Positions 42,501-54,500 of a DNA stretch of 64,000 nt are shown piece after piece (position 1 is the stretch's first letter; the number at the start of each line of letters is the position of its first letter). The DNA lies in the NCBI GenBank assembly GCA_030068145.1, contig JAPJBO010000419.1, forward strand, positions 62,001 through 126,000. Direction: 5' to 3'. The notes under the pieces were generated by a model, which saw only the letters and a program-made list of their open reading frames with translations, ran no database searches and was not told the DNA's origin. The translations under genes and the position numbers were made by a program. The stretch is from Diplonema papillatum (taxonomy: Eukaryota > Euglenozoa > Diplonemea > Diplonemida > Diplonemidae).

Positions 42501-45500
42501 TGCAAGTGCCTGAAGCCAACACGGTACGATCGAAGAGGTCTAACTAGTGGATAGCGCAGGCCATCGCTACAGAAACTCTCTTTTTGACCTCAAGCTATCA
42601 CGGGGTGCCGGTGGATCGTTGTCCCACTTGTAGCTCGGCGTATTCAATTTCCTAAAAACTAGGGATGAGTCCCCGAAACACGCCGTTGTCTGTGTCTTTT
42701 TTAGCCTGCACACTGCAGACTACATAATAGGGCAATCGCAAGAATTGTTAGTACTAAAAGAAGCGAGCACACCTGCCATGGCGGCAACGCCGTCGTAAAG
42801 CTTCAGCGGCGGCACAACGAGCCCTGCTTGCGAAACAGCAATGTCTTCCATCAGCATCAGGGACGAAATGACCCACGAGGCCTGCTCGCCTTCCCCCGTG
42901 CTGAAGTCCCTGCCCAGTGCTTTGCCGAGGTCCGAAACCTTCGTGTCGCGTCCTGCGGTTGGTGATTGGGTTGCGAGGTTGGGTTGCGTGGTTGGGTTGC
43001 GATTGATGACTGGAGAGAGGTGGTCCTTTCAGGGTGGGTGTGGGGGAAATAGCTAGTTGTCTTTAGTACAAGCGGTTGGGTGCTGAAGCTTGAACGGCGC
43101 CACGCCGTGTATCCACCTTCAGGAACAGCTAAATTGACTACTTCTAGTAAGTTCTACCCTCTAGAACCGTTTTCCCGTGTGGAAGATAGCTCGTTGTCTG
43201 AGCCATCCTATATACCGGCGTTTCCCACGTGGGGGACAGCTGTCTACAGTACAGGTTGACTAGGCGCTGAAGCTGGTGCCCCATTACGGCTTGTCATACA
43301 CACACAACATCTAGCTCGACTTGCAGCGTCTGCGACCGAGGGTGCAATCCCATGATGACGCCCGAAAACTGAAGGCCGCACGACGAAGTGTTGACGGTGC
43401 TGGCTTTTCCGAACCCTGACCATGGTTTTGTTGCACTGAGCGTTCCAACGCCTACTGCCGCAAACACAAGCGGGTGCAGTGCATACACCGAAGTTGATCA
43501 CCGGAGACTCTAAAATCCCGGAACCTCAAGCGAACCTTAACCTTAAAAAACATGGTGCACACACCAAAGTTGATCACGGCGATCCAGTACTTGTCGGGGG
43601 CTGCGAGGATTACGTCCGATTGCATCACGATTTCGACGTTCTTCCGCTCTTCTTCCGTCAGGCACGCGTTCAACCAAGCCGAGAAGTACTGCAGCGCGGT
43701 CTTCACGGACTTCCAGTTCCCCTCGAAGGTGTTGAGGGCGTAGCCAGTCCAGTCTTGCAGCAGGACGCGCACCTTTTTGCCCTCCTTCAAAAACTTCCGG
43801 ACGGCCACTGCCGTCTTCAGGGGGGCGTTCAGGCTCAGCCGAGCCGACGGGAGGATCGGGATCAAGACCGTCGACGGGTTCAGCTTCGAAGGGTCCGGTT
43901 TCTTCTCCGAGTCTTCCGCGGCTTCGCGCTTGTACTGCCGCACGAGGGCGAGGATCTCCTTCGCCTTGGGGTCTTCCTCGAAGTGTTTTCGAACCGGTTC
44001 TAGGTACCTGTGGAGGGTTTTTTGGAGTGAAAGCTTGCTTGAGGGGGTTATAGGCGTTTATTATGGTTTAAACGTTCGGTGCTTTAGGCATAGAGAGTGG
44101 GAGTCGGGTAGTGAAAGGGATGTAGACATATGTGTCATGTCGTCTATTATGTACGTTTTGGTGAAACAAATGAAACCCGATCAAGTAACGGTGGTAGAGC
44201 CTCCGTGTGCCCCCTAAATGTCCCAAATACGCTTCAATCTTGCAAAACAGGTGCAAACTGCCAAGGACATGCCCATTTTTCGTGAGTTTTCATATAGTGT
44301 GGTACTCATTTGCTTGCAAATGACTCCCCACTAACGCAACAAGAAGTGGGGCAGCATCGTGATTTGGCGTCGCCCCTGCTGGGTCACGACAGGTGAGTGG
44401 CGTCACCTCCCCACAAGCGAGCAGGGCGAGACGCGACGGGAGACACCACCCCACCGCCTGATCAACGGGGGGAATCCGTAGCGCGACTGAAGATGCTGGT
44501 AGCGGATTATAGAGTATCGTGATCCGGCGAAACTCAGGTGCTCCCGTCGTGTTACCGCCGAAGGGGGCAGCGGGTTATTCCAGGCTGCCTCGGCAGTGAG
44601 GACAACCACGCTTTTTGTTTGTGCGTATGTGCTATCACCTGTATGGTAATTTCCACAGTACGCTGCCAACCGTCACTTTTTGATAATGACAACCGCGGTT
44701 GTTACCATAAAAAATAGTTTGCGCACGGTCGACATGACAACTCGGACGACTCCGCCACAAATAGTTTGTGCAGGGTCGACATGACAACTCGGACGACTCC
44801 GCCACTTCTGGGTCACCTGGACTACTTCGGGCACTCGGAAAATTTTGGGTCATCTCGGACGCAAAAGTCCCCGCCTGGGAATACCTGCAAACTGCAGACA
44901 CGACTCCAATGGCGGCCAATACCAGGTGCCCAGCCAAAAGGGATCTTAACCATAGTTCGGGCAGCCCTAGGGCTGGCTGTTTGGGCATGGCAAGAAACTA
45001 TTCCTTGAACGATGCACGGTCGTGCAAGAAAATGAGAACCCTTCAACAAAAGTCACAAGACTTTCAATTCTGTGGTGCGGACGATGCCCATTGGAGCACC
45101 TGTGCAGCACTACGGCTGCACAAACAAGAGCTGCTTGCAAGCGAGTCGGATGAGCCTGTGCTCTGTTTGTGTGGAAAGCCATCTAACTGCGATTGACTGA
45201 GGCTGAGGGGCGAAGAAGAACCCCTTGCGTTGTGAAACTGTACCTGGCCCGGAATCTGGGGTCATGGGACGATGGGCCCTACTACTGCTGGCACTGGCTC
45301 GATGAGCTTGCCCATCCTTTTGGACGCATCTGCCACACTGTGGGCACCTTCTAGGCTGTGGAACTGCTTATTCGCACTGTTTCCTTCCAGTTTCCTGGCA
45401 TTCACAATGAACTTCACGAAGCCGGGAGCGTCGACACTCGTTGCACAGTTTCATGCCGCAGGTTTCAGTGGAGTACTCTTCTCCCTGTTACGAAAGCAGG

Positions 45501-48500
45501 ATCCCTACCGACAGAGTAGGAGAGGAATCACCACCGACAGCCACTAGGATGGCAACTACCGGTGGCCATGGTGGTTGTCCAACCATGCTCCGACTCTTCT
45601 TCAAACCCGAGTACTTCCCCCGCGGATGCATCTGTGCGAGGTCCTTCAGCAATCGAGAGGTCCAAAGCAAGCAGCCAAACTCGAGCATGTGAGCACCCTG
45701 CCAAAAGACACAACCTGGATCCATCGACGCCAACTTCACATCTATGATCTCTCTTCACGTCCGCTTCTACGTATCTCATTGGCTTCATCGGAACCACGGG
45801 AAGCCCATGTACTCGCTGTTCTATCAGAAAATCCCCATATACTTGTCGGTGCATGATGTTTGCCTGCAAGCAACGGCGTACCATGTGCCTGCTGGTCTTG
45901 TCTTTTAGATACTTGTGGACTCTTGTTGGCGTTGTCGGTATGTTTTCGGGTTATTTTGAGGGGTTGAACTTAAAATGCTTCCGAGAAGGGTGAATGCCAA
46001 CCCAAGATTGGATTCAGGGCTCGAATGGCACTGCGGCCAGGTGCCTTGGTTTGTGGGACCAGCTAGCTGCACATCCTGCAGCCCGTGCAGCTGTCATAGG
46101 ATGCAGGACCACTACTCGTAGATACGCTGGCGCATCTTACCTTGGGTGCAGCTAGGGATCGAGTATTGAGTAGGCGAGCGCCCCAAGGCGCGGGCAAGCC
46201 GGAAAACGCGAACCGGGGACAAGAATTCAAGAGGGAAGCCACCAACCGGCATGCACAAACAAGGCAGAGCGCCTGGGATCTCTCGACTGCACATCGTGCC
46301 GCGGGGGATAAGTCCAGGGTCCAAAATTCAAAAACAATCTGCAAAGTACGCAAACTCCGGGGGGAAAAAAGCCGACCCGGGTAAAACCTGGGACACCTGG
46401 GCCAATTTTTGGGGGTGTCCCAGGTTTTACCCGGCAACAATAACCCGACTACCTGTAGGTGCGGTATTTATACTGCGTTTTGCACGGTCTATCAGGAGAA
46501 GCGTATCGACACACTGCACTAATGAGTGGATCCCCCAAAAATCGCGAACAAATAATTAATTGCTCCACTAAGGGTAGGCGGTTTTTTTTTTTACATCAGC
46601 GCCAGCTTGAAAGGAAATGCTCGACGATGCTGCCCGTCAAAGAACAGAAGGGATCCCAAGTGCTGTAACTACCGAACCACGTGTTGAACGGACGTGAGGT
46701 CATGCGGGTCTACCCCTACAAGACAAATGACACAAACACAACAGGTCAAAAAATCCTGAGTGAGAAAACAACACACGGTGGTGTAAGCGAAGAACAAATC
46801 AGATTGTGTTCGTATTGTATATGCCCCTTACCTCTATATTTCCCCCCTTCCATTCGGAGTCGAAGCAGCTACGTCGAGTATTTTTTTTTTGGCCCATGTC
46901 CGTCGGCCCACAGAAATTTACGCGCGCGCGCAAAAAAAAAACTTTTCTGGTGTGATCATATCCAAGTATTGCCGGGTTTGTGCCGGGTTTGTGCCGGGTT
47001 TGTGCCGGGTTTGTACCGGGTTTGTACCGGGTTTGTGCCGGGGGGGGGGTCTCACTTTTTTATTTTGTTTTGCCTGGTGAACTCCCCAGCTCTCCTGGTG
47101 CTCAGGAGCTCCCTTATGCGGCGGAGCCACGAGTATCGGAGCTACCCCACTGTTTCTGCGCCTGCTACGCACGCTCGTGTTGCCACGTTTAACGTAAAAG
47201 ATGTGCCTTACGGAGAACAAGAGAACCCGAAACCGCGGGAGAACAAGAGAACCCGAAGCTGTGGCTCACGAAGGGGAAACAAATTGAAGTTTCTGGGTGG
47301 CATTTCGGGGTGCAATTGGTTGGGTGATTTTGCGACATGCCTCACGTTCTGCTGCGCTTTTGCGGCGGCTCTTCTCCTGAGTCTGATTCGGATGCCAGAG
47401 TTGAGTCTCTGTCAGAGTCGTCGTCTTCGTCACACATCATTTCGAGACCGCAAGACCTCATCCGGAAGGTCTTGGTCGTCGTCATGAGAAATTAGCCTTT
47501 TTAGAAGATGTCGCGGGTTCTTCACCTTTAGGCCTCGGGATAGCGCCTGTTGCTCAAGCTCACGAGCCGACAAGTTTTCATCGGCTTCTCTGATGTGCTT
47601 GACAAGCTTAGCCTTCGTCCAAGATTGGCACGACTTTGTGCCCCGTGCTTGAGCCTGTTCAACCAGCAGCAGCTTCGTCCAAAGACTGACTTCGCAGTCG
47701 AATCTCCTTGGCACAGTAGCGAGTAGGGCTGCTCTTTTCTCCCTCCGCTCATTCGCTTCCGTAACGGTCTTTTGCTTCTTTCTAAGTGCTAGGAGTTTCT
47801 CCGCACCAAGTCTCTTCTTGCGGGCAGCTAAACACTCGATGCTCCGACTAATATGCTCGTTGACAATCTTTGTAATGTCAAGCGAGTTCTCTTCCAGGAA
47901 CGACAGGTGCGTTTCGTGCACGCAGAGCTTTGCTCGCAGACAAGCATCCCTCACTTTGATGGAACCTTGCTCAGCAACCTCGCGCTTGAGCTTTCCGCAA
48001 GATCCTTCCAGGAGGCTTGGCCCGAGGGTCACGGGGCGAGACAGATCAGGGCTGATTCCCGTGCAGTAGTTGTCAAACTCAAACAAAATCCCGCACACAA
48101 GGAAATGACACACTGCATTCAGGAACGCTGTGTCGTCTTCGACGAACTGTGACAGCGGGGTCATCGTTTTTACTTTGACACCCCTGTTGCCGAAGTACTT
48201 CGACAGATTCTCCTTTTCAGCTCCTTTGGGCCGGTTATCGTCAAGGTACTGGGCTGCTTGGGGGTCTGGCTTGAACAACTGCGGTTTCTTGCTCGTCCAC
48301 GATAGCGTGCTGACAGATACGGAGCATTCAACTGGAGCCTGCAGAATGGTGGTGTTCCTTTGTTGCAGGCGAGAACAATCTGCTTTTAGGGCTGCCACAG
48401 CAATCGTCGCAAATATGTCCTTCCCAGTGCCCGCAGTGAACGTATCGCAGGGGTGGTCACCGCTTGCGAACTGCCACACAGCACGCAGCGCGGGGTACAC

Positions 48501-51500
48501 GATGTGTGCGAACGCAAGCCCCAGAAGCCGCACAGTGTTTTGCGCTTTTCGTCCGCCCAGTTCTGTCCGTATGCGCGTCTTCGTCTTCGACTCGTCTGCA
48601 TGGGCACTGTGCTGCTCGAGGAACTTGAGCAGCAAGGACAAGACCGTGATGCCAGGCTCATGGACAGGGGCACTCAGACAGAAGGCAGCTGCCACGGCAG
48701 AACCGAAGCGGCCCGGAGTTGCGCGCTGCCACAGAAAAGACCTGATGCATTCAATCTTTCCCACACTTTCATTGGTCAGCCAAACTTCGAATTCGGCTGA
48801 TGAGGCCACGTAGTTTGCGGCGCTACACACGACTGGCATCTGCTTATCAAAGGCCAGCGACTTTGCGATGCCGACGCATAGTCTGTGCATCCGGTGCATC
48901 GACTCGAACACTTTCACGCCGCTTATTCCGGACACAGCCGCTGCACGGTCAACGTGTATCATGCAGAACCTGTCCTTTTCGAAGTTCGCAGATTCTCCGA
49001 GAACACCGATGTCTCGAAGCTTCGCCGTGAGCGACTCGAAGTACTCGAACAGGTCTGCCATACAGGTGTTGACTGACGTCGTGTCTTGCTGGTTCGTGAT
49101 GTAGACTTTCACGTGGTGCCAGCGCATCTTTCCGTCTGAACCTCGCCATGTCGCAGTGAAGTGGCCTCCGTGCCACTGTGAACCCTTATCAAGGGGAACC
49201 GTGTCGTATTGAAGAGCAACAGGTCGCTCTTCAATGGCCTTCAAAAACTCGATGTCCCTCCGGACGAGTACTTGTTGCCATGCCAGCTCAACCTGCCGCC
49301 GCGTCGCTTTTACATTTCGCAATGTGAGAAGCATTCTTGGAATACGCCGGATCTTCACCCTTTCCGACATCAGGTAGTCGACCGTTTTCATCAAGTCGAC
49401 GTCTTCAGCATCCTTCAGCACGGATCGTTCGTACGGGATGCTATCGACCAGAACGCAATACGAATCCCGTAGGCAGGAAAAGTCCTGAGCAACTACTACC
49501 GTGCATTGGTAGATGCTCACAGAAGCCGGATCAGCGTGAGCCACGCGAACATAGTCCCCCAAGACTGCGAACCCAATCGCCGCTGCTTTCCTCTGAACAT
49601 CTGCAAAGGAGGCACACTCCACTTGGTAGTTGCCAGTCCGACTGCCATCGGGGATCACAAAGCGCATGTTCAAAAAGACCATTTCCCTGCCAACACGTGT
49701 TCCTGCAGTTGGGGGGAAACAATTGAGCAGGTGCACTTTTACGGTTCGGTAACCTGCGACCAGGTGCACTTTTTACGGCTCGGTTTCTGCCCCTGTCCTT
49801 GGCGGTGTTGCTCGGGTCGGCTCGGTCGGAGCGAGCTTCTTCGCTATCCTTGCTGGACGTGCGGGCTTGTGGTGCTACCAACTTGTCATGGAGGTGTGGA
49901 TGCCGTGCGCAAAGGAATGCACGGAGCACGTCGAGCTTGGCCGTAGGAAACGCCAAGCCTACGTCCACGTGCAACGTGGCCTGGACCCGGTAGACCTCGC
50001 TGAGCGCGAGGTCAGTTGTAACCTCGCGTTCTTTGACGTTGCCTTCCTCTCCCGGGTCGCTGCTTGTGTACTTCATGTACAGGCGAGCGACACTTGGAAC
50101 TGTGTCTTTCAGAAGCGCGTTCTTCTGGTCGAGTGCAGTCATCCGTTGAGCACAGTTCGCCCGCAGGTGCGGTGTCAGGAGGTTCTCTCTCAATGATGCG
50201 ACCTCTGCTGGAGCAAGCAGGTACTCCTCGAAGATCAGGTCGTTAAGGGCTCCGACGCTACGGATCTGGGTGTCCAGGTCTTCCTTCTCCTTTCCCGAGC
50301 CTGGCTTCCCGGCAGGCTTCGACGGTCTTCCGGCAGGTTTTCTTCCGGGCTTTGCTGGCTTTGCTGCCGGGTTTTCTGCAGGTGTTGAAGCGGCCACGCT
50401 TGCCAAGATCGTCGCCAGTTGTTCTTTTGCGATCGTGCAATGGAAGCGACAGGTAAGCGGTCTCAGGTGCGCCATTGTTAGTTTTTAGAGTTAAAGTTCG
50501 CTTGAAAGTCTGGGGGTTTTAGGGTCTCCGTGTGACCGTTGTTTAATGCGTTCTCTTAGGGAGCCTGGATTTTTACCCTGGCGGGCCACTTTAATAGAGC
50601 AAGAATGTTTTTGTTCACTTATTCCTGTTCGAGGCGGTCCTGGAGAAAAAGCGATTGGTTCTCCGGCCACTGTGTTGCCAGAGCGAATCAACCTGTCTTG
50701 CGACTAATGCTTGCGGCACCTCAGGAAGAGCAGTCATCTTCTATCTCCAAAGCCGACTTCGCAGGTCACACCGGTCGAAATCCGCACAGAGTGGCATGGA
50801 CCCCGCCACGGGGGCGTGATGAAACTTGATTTTTAGAAATAGAGAGCTAGTCTGACGCTTGCTGTCGTTGGGGAAAAAAATGAATTCTGGAAAGGGGGTG
50901 TTGGTAATGTGAGGAAAGAAAGCAAGGACGTGAGTTGCCACAGACACACACCGCAACCCCTAATTTGCTTGCTGTGCTTGCTGTGCTTGTCAACGCTTTA
51001 GATCCTGAGACCTTCTGCGGTTGCAATGATGGCGGCAACCTGTTTGCTCCAAGTCCAACTGTGTAAGCATTCTTCAGCCCCGTACCCCATGAATCCTGTG
51101 TGTGCAATGCGCGACCGACAGGCTGCAGCATACTGTGACCGGACTGCGACCCCCCGGGAGTGGGGTCGCGCTGGTCCGACCTCAAAAAGAACCTTTTACC
51201 CGCGAACCCCCCCCCCGTTTTGAGGGTGGAGATGGGACTCCCATCCCAGAAGGGGACTCTGCAACAAAAACCCCAACGAAAAAAAAAAAACGACCCCCCT
51301 TTCAAGTATTGCCGGGTTTGTGCCGGGTTTGTGCCGGGTTTGTGGACAGGGTTTGGATCACACCATTTTCAGAAAAAAAAAACTTTTGCCAGACTTTCTG
51401 CTACTGGATGTCACGCCATATGTGCCGGCCGTGCGAGAGCCTACTGACGGCTGGTCGGTGGCATTTCCATCGGCGAGAATAAGCGCCAGCTACCCGCAGA

Positions 51501-54500
51501 TAGTATGGTGAACTTCAACTTCTGCTTTCCTCCACCTTGTGCAAGGATGGTTGCTCTCGCGGCTTCTGCGGCGGTCTGCTGTTGAAACCCCCAAAGGCGG
51601 ACGTCGACACCGTCACTTCGGGTGTAGTGGCTTTGTCAATATTACCCGAGTACACAAAGAAGCCCTGCTTGGTGTAAACGGAGTTTGTCGGTACTCTGCC
51701 GACCCTCCTGTCAGCAAGCTTTAGCCAGTGGCCACCTTCTGATGCGTAGCAAACGGCGCCGGACTCACAAGATGTACCTCACCCACATCGAAAGAGACCA
51801 TTGATGTCTCGACATCCGCACGGAGGGCAGGTGCTTCTAGCACACGGCAATTGGTTAGACGCCGTGTGCAACGAAGGCAGTTATGCTCAGGGATGTGCGG
51901 TCTAGACTGTCAGGCGACGAGTGCCGTTTTCTTCGCAAATATACCGCGGCACAAGGCATTGCCGCCGGTCAAGTGCACTAAGTCGCAAGCACCGTGAACG
52001 CATCGCTTGCCCCGCGTCCTTTTCATGCCTCCTCAGTCGAGTCTCAGATACTAGTAGCTGCTTGAGGCGTCGGAAGGCATAGACGCGTGCACTGCCCCGG
52101 ACTGGTTCTGTGTGATAATCGCACCACAGTGGCAAAACCTCCCGACATGCCTTGCCGGTAAAACCGCGCACACTTTCGAGGCTGAGGCTGTGCTTGTATC
52201 CCGCGTGCTTCGACTGCGTCCAGCAGGAGCTGGCTAAAGCTACGCAAATCTTGCTGTTTAGATTGACACCAACGTCAAAGTAGCACGATATTGCTTGCCC
52301 AGCGCACCAACCCAGCACCGGGCATAGTCAGCTTCAAAGTCAATACACACTGAGGTAAACAAAGTCTACGCGATTTGCATCGCCGTGAAGTATCGGTGTG
52401 ATGAACAGGTTTTCGACTTTTCGCGAGCCGGACACGCTCGTGACTACGCCTGCAGTCGCTCTCACGACCGGTTCCAATGCACAGATCCCAAAAGTTTTTT
52501 TTTGGCAAAGTTTTTATTTTCCGGGGGTTCCCAAAAATTTACGCGCGCGCGGACATGGGCCAAAAAAAATACTCGACGTAGCTGCTTCGACTCCGAATGG
52601 AAGGGGGGAAATAAAGAGGTAAGGGGCAAATACAATACAAACACAATCTGGTTTGTTCTTCGCTTACACCACCACGCGGACTCGAAAACCCCACGCGACC
52701 TGATCACGTCCAACACGCCTTCGAGAAGGCCGAGTGAATCCATGGCCAAAAGCTTGTCCAGATCCATGAAGGAGGACGTGATGGGCGCCAAATAGCCCTC
52801 CGAGCTGCGCTGGGCTGGAGGAGCGGCAAGCTCGTTGACTATGAGGTCGCCCCCGTAGGCGACCGTGACGAAAGGCGTAAACTCCGACGGCGAGGAGCCC
52901 TCTTCGGTGGCCTATACGGGAAACCCGGCTCCAAAGGGAGCTTACAGGAGGGTTGCCGACGCGCATGCCGTCTCCCGGACGAGGGGCACCTCCGCCTCCG
53001 AGAGGTAGCGTACCAAAGCGTCCTGGGTCGCGTGGCGGGACACCCTTTGGAGCGTGTCGAGGTCGACGCCCATTTTTAGGAGGCGAAACAGCGCCCCCGG
53101 CGGAGAGAGTGCCCCGTCAGGGCCTGATTCGACCTCTTCAACGCCGCTACGACGCGGCGGAACGTGACGCCCACGAAAATGCGCTGACCCGGGCGTGCGG
53201 AGCGGAGGAGAGATCGGAGAGTCTCGTCCTCCTCCGGTGGAAGGGCCACGCCGGTCACTTGTCCCAAACGGAAGGGGTCCGACTTCGAACCGACCCAGTT
53301 CACGGACCAGAAGTCGGGGCTCTCGGTCACGTTCCGGGCCTCCCTGGTGAGAACGTCGTCCACCCGGGCTGCTCCCTGCCACGCGAGAGTGATGGCCAGA
53401 CGCATCACGGGATCCGTCTCGAGGCGCACGGCGCGCGCCACATCCTCTTTCGTCGCCGGAACTGCCTGCTTGGCGGGACGCAAGGCACCCGCCCTCTTCA
53501 GGGATCGGACGAAGTCTCGAACCAGCTGGCTCTCTATGGGCCGACCGAGTCGCCTCTCCGCGGACTGTATGTTGACCACATACTGTACCGCGGTGGATGT
53601 CGAGATGCTGTTGGGCTCGCGCGACAAGAGACGCGTCACGAACAGAACGACCGCCGTCGGAACGTCCAACGGCGTACCGAATCGCGTCTCCCAGTGACGG
53701 CGGAACTCTAGGAAACGCCGGTATACCGAATGAACGCCGCGTCGCGTCGACAACGCCAGCGCGTCGCCGATGTACGAGTTGGCCTTGCCAACAAGTCTCT
53801 CCCGCTCGCCGTTCGACAGCGGAGGTTCCAACAAGAGCGCCCGACCACCGGATGTCGCGCGCGGAGGTGGGGGGAACCGGTCCAAGACACTCACCGAGAC
53901 CCTTTCCTCCTGCTGCCGGCGCGTGCCCCGTCCGCCTGAGGAGGGGGGGCTGCGCTGTGGGGAGGGGCAGCGCGCCTCGTCGGCTGTAACCCCGACCCCC
54001 GCGACCTGGCGGGCTTCGCCGGCTGTTCGTCCGCCTTCCGCATCGCCTGAAACCCCCGGCGCAGGTAGGCGGGCACCTCGTCCTCCTCGTGGTACCCCTT
54101 CTGGAGGTCCGCCGCAACGGACCAGCCCGCCTTGAGGGCTGTTTTGAGCACCACCATGCGGTGCAGGGTGCTCTCCGCGAGCCGCACCATCCCCTCTTGG
54201 TCGGAGGTGTCGTCCATCAGATGTAGGATGCACGAGAGGTGGTGGAGGAGGTGCTGGCCGTCGTTCGCCAGGGCCTGCGACCCATTTAGGACTTCCGCAA
54301 AAATATCGCGGATGTGGACGAGGAGCAGCGACTTCTCGACCGGCCCGTAGGACAGCCACACGCGGGGGTCGAGGAGCCCGGGGCCCGGGGTGATCAGCGC
54401 TGGTTGGGATTGAACGGACCCGCGCTCCAGCGCGTCGAGCGGGTCCTGCTGAAAAACCTCCGTCTGGGAGGGTGCCGAGAAATGTTGCCCCGCGAAGGGG

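Larger units (their letters stand above)
39583..42772 (-). other. TyrRS intron 3 (3.19 kb), hosting a minisatellite
   Basis: Donor GTGTGCTCG at 42772, acceptor CGCTCAG at 39583. Contents: repeat G (about 42605-42760), unexplained sequence 41936-42604 (42440-42550 matches 62940-63070, repeat E), the minisatellite and 300 bp of unique sequence. Confidence 0.6.
46947..51372 (-). mobile_element. Unclassified 4.4-kb mobile element with 15-bp direct flanks
   Basis: Flanked on both sides by AAAAAAAAAACTTTT (46932-46946 and 51373-51387), a likely target-site duplication. The left end reads CTGGTGTGATCATATCC. The right end, inverted, reads CTGAAAATGGTGTGATCC, an imperfect terminal inverted repeat. 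Just inside each end, in the same orientation, is CAAGTATTGCCGGGTTTGTG with tandem 11-bp TGCCGGGTTTG units (about seven at the left, three at the right). The only substantial gene is the ~1000-aa protein on the minus strand. The element lies in the proposed first TyrRS intron, next to a short non-autonomous element. Confidence 0.6.

Noticed and set aside
43452..43564. Extension of TyrRS exon 2 to the stop at 43452
   Set aside because: After VINF the frame loses TyrRS similarity and enters a short duplicate of the donor region. Splicing at 43564 gives a continuing alignment.
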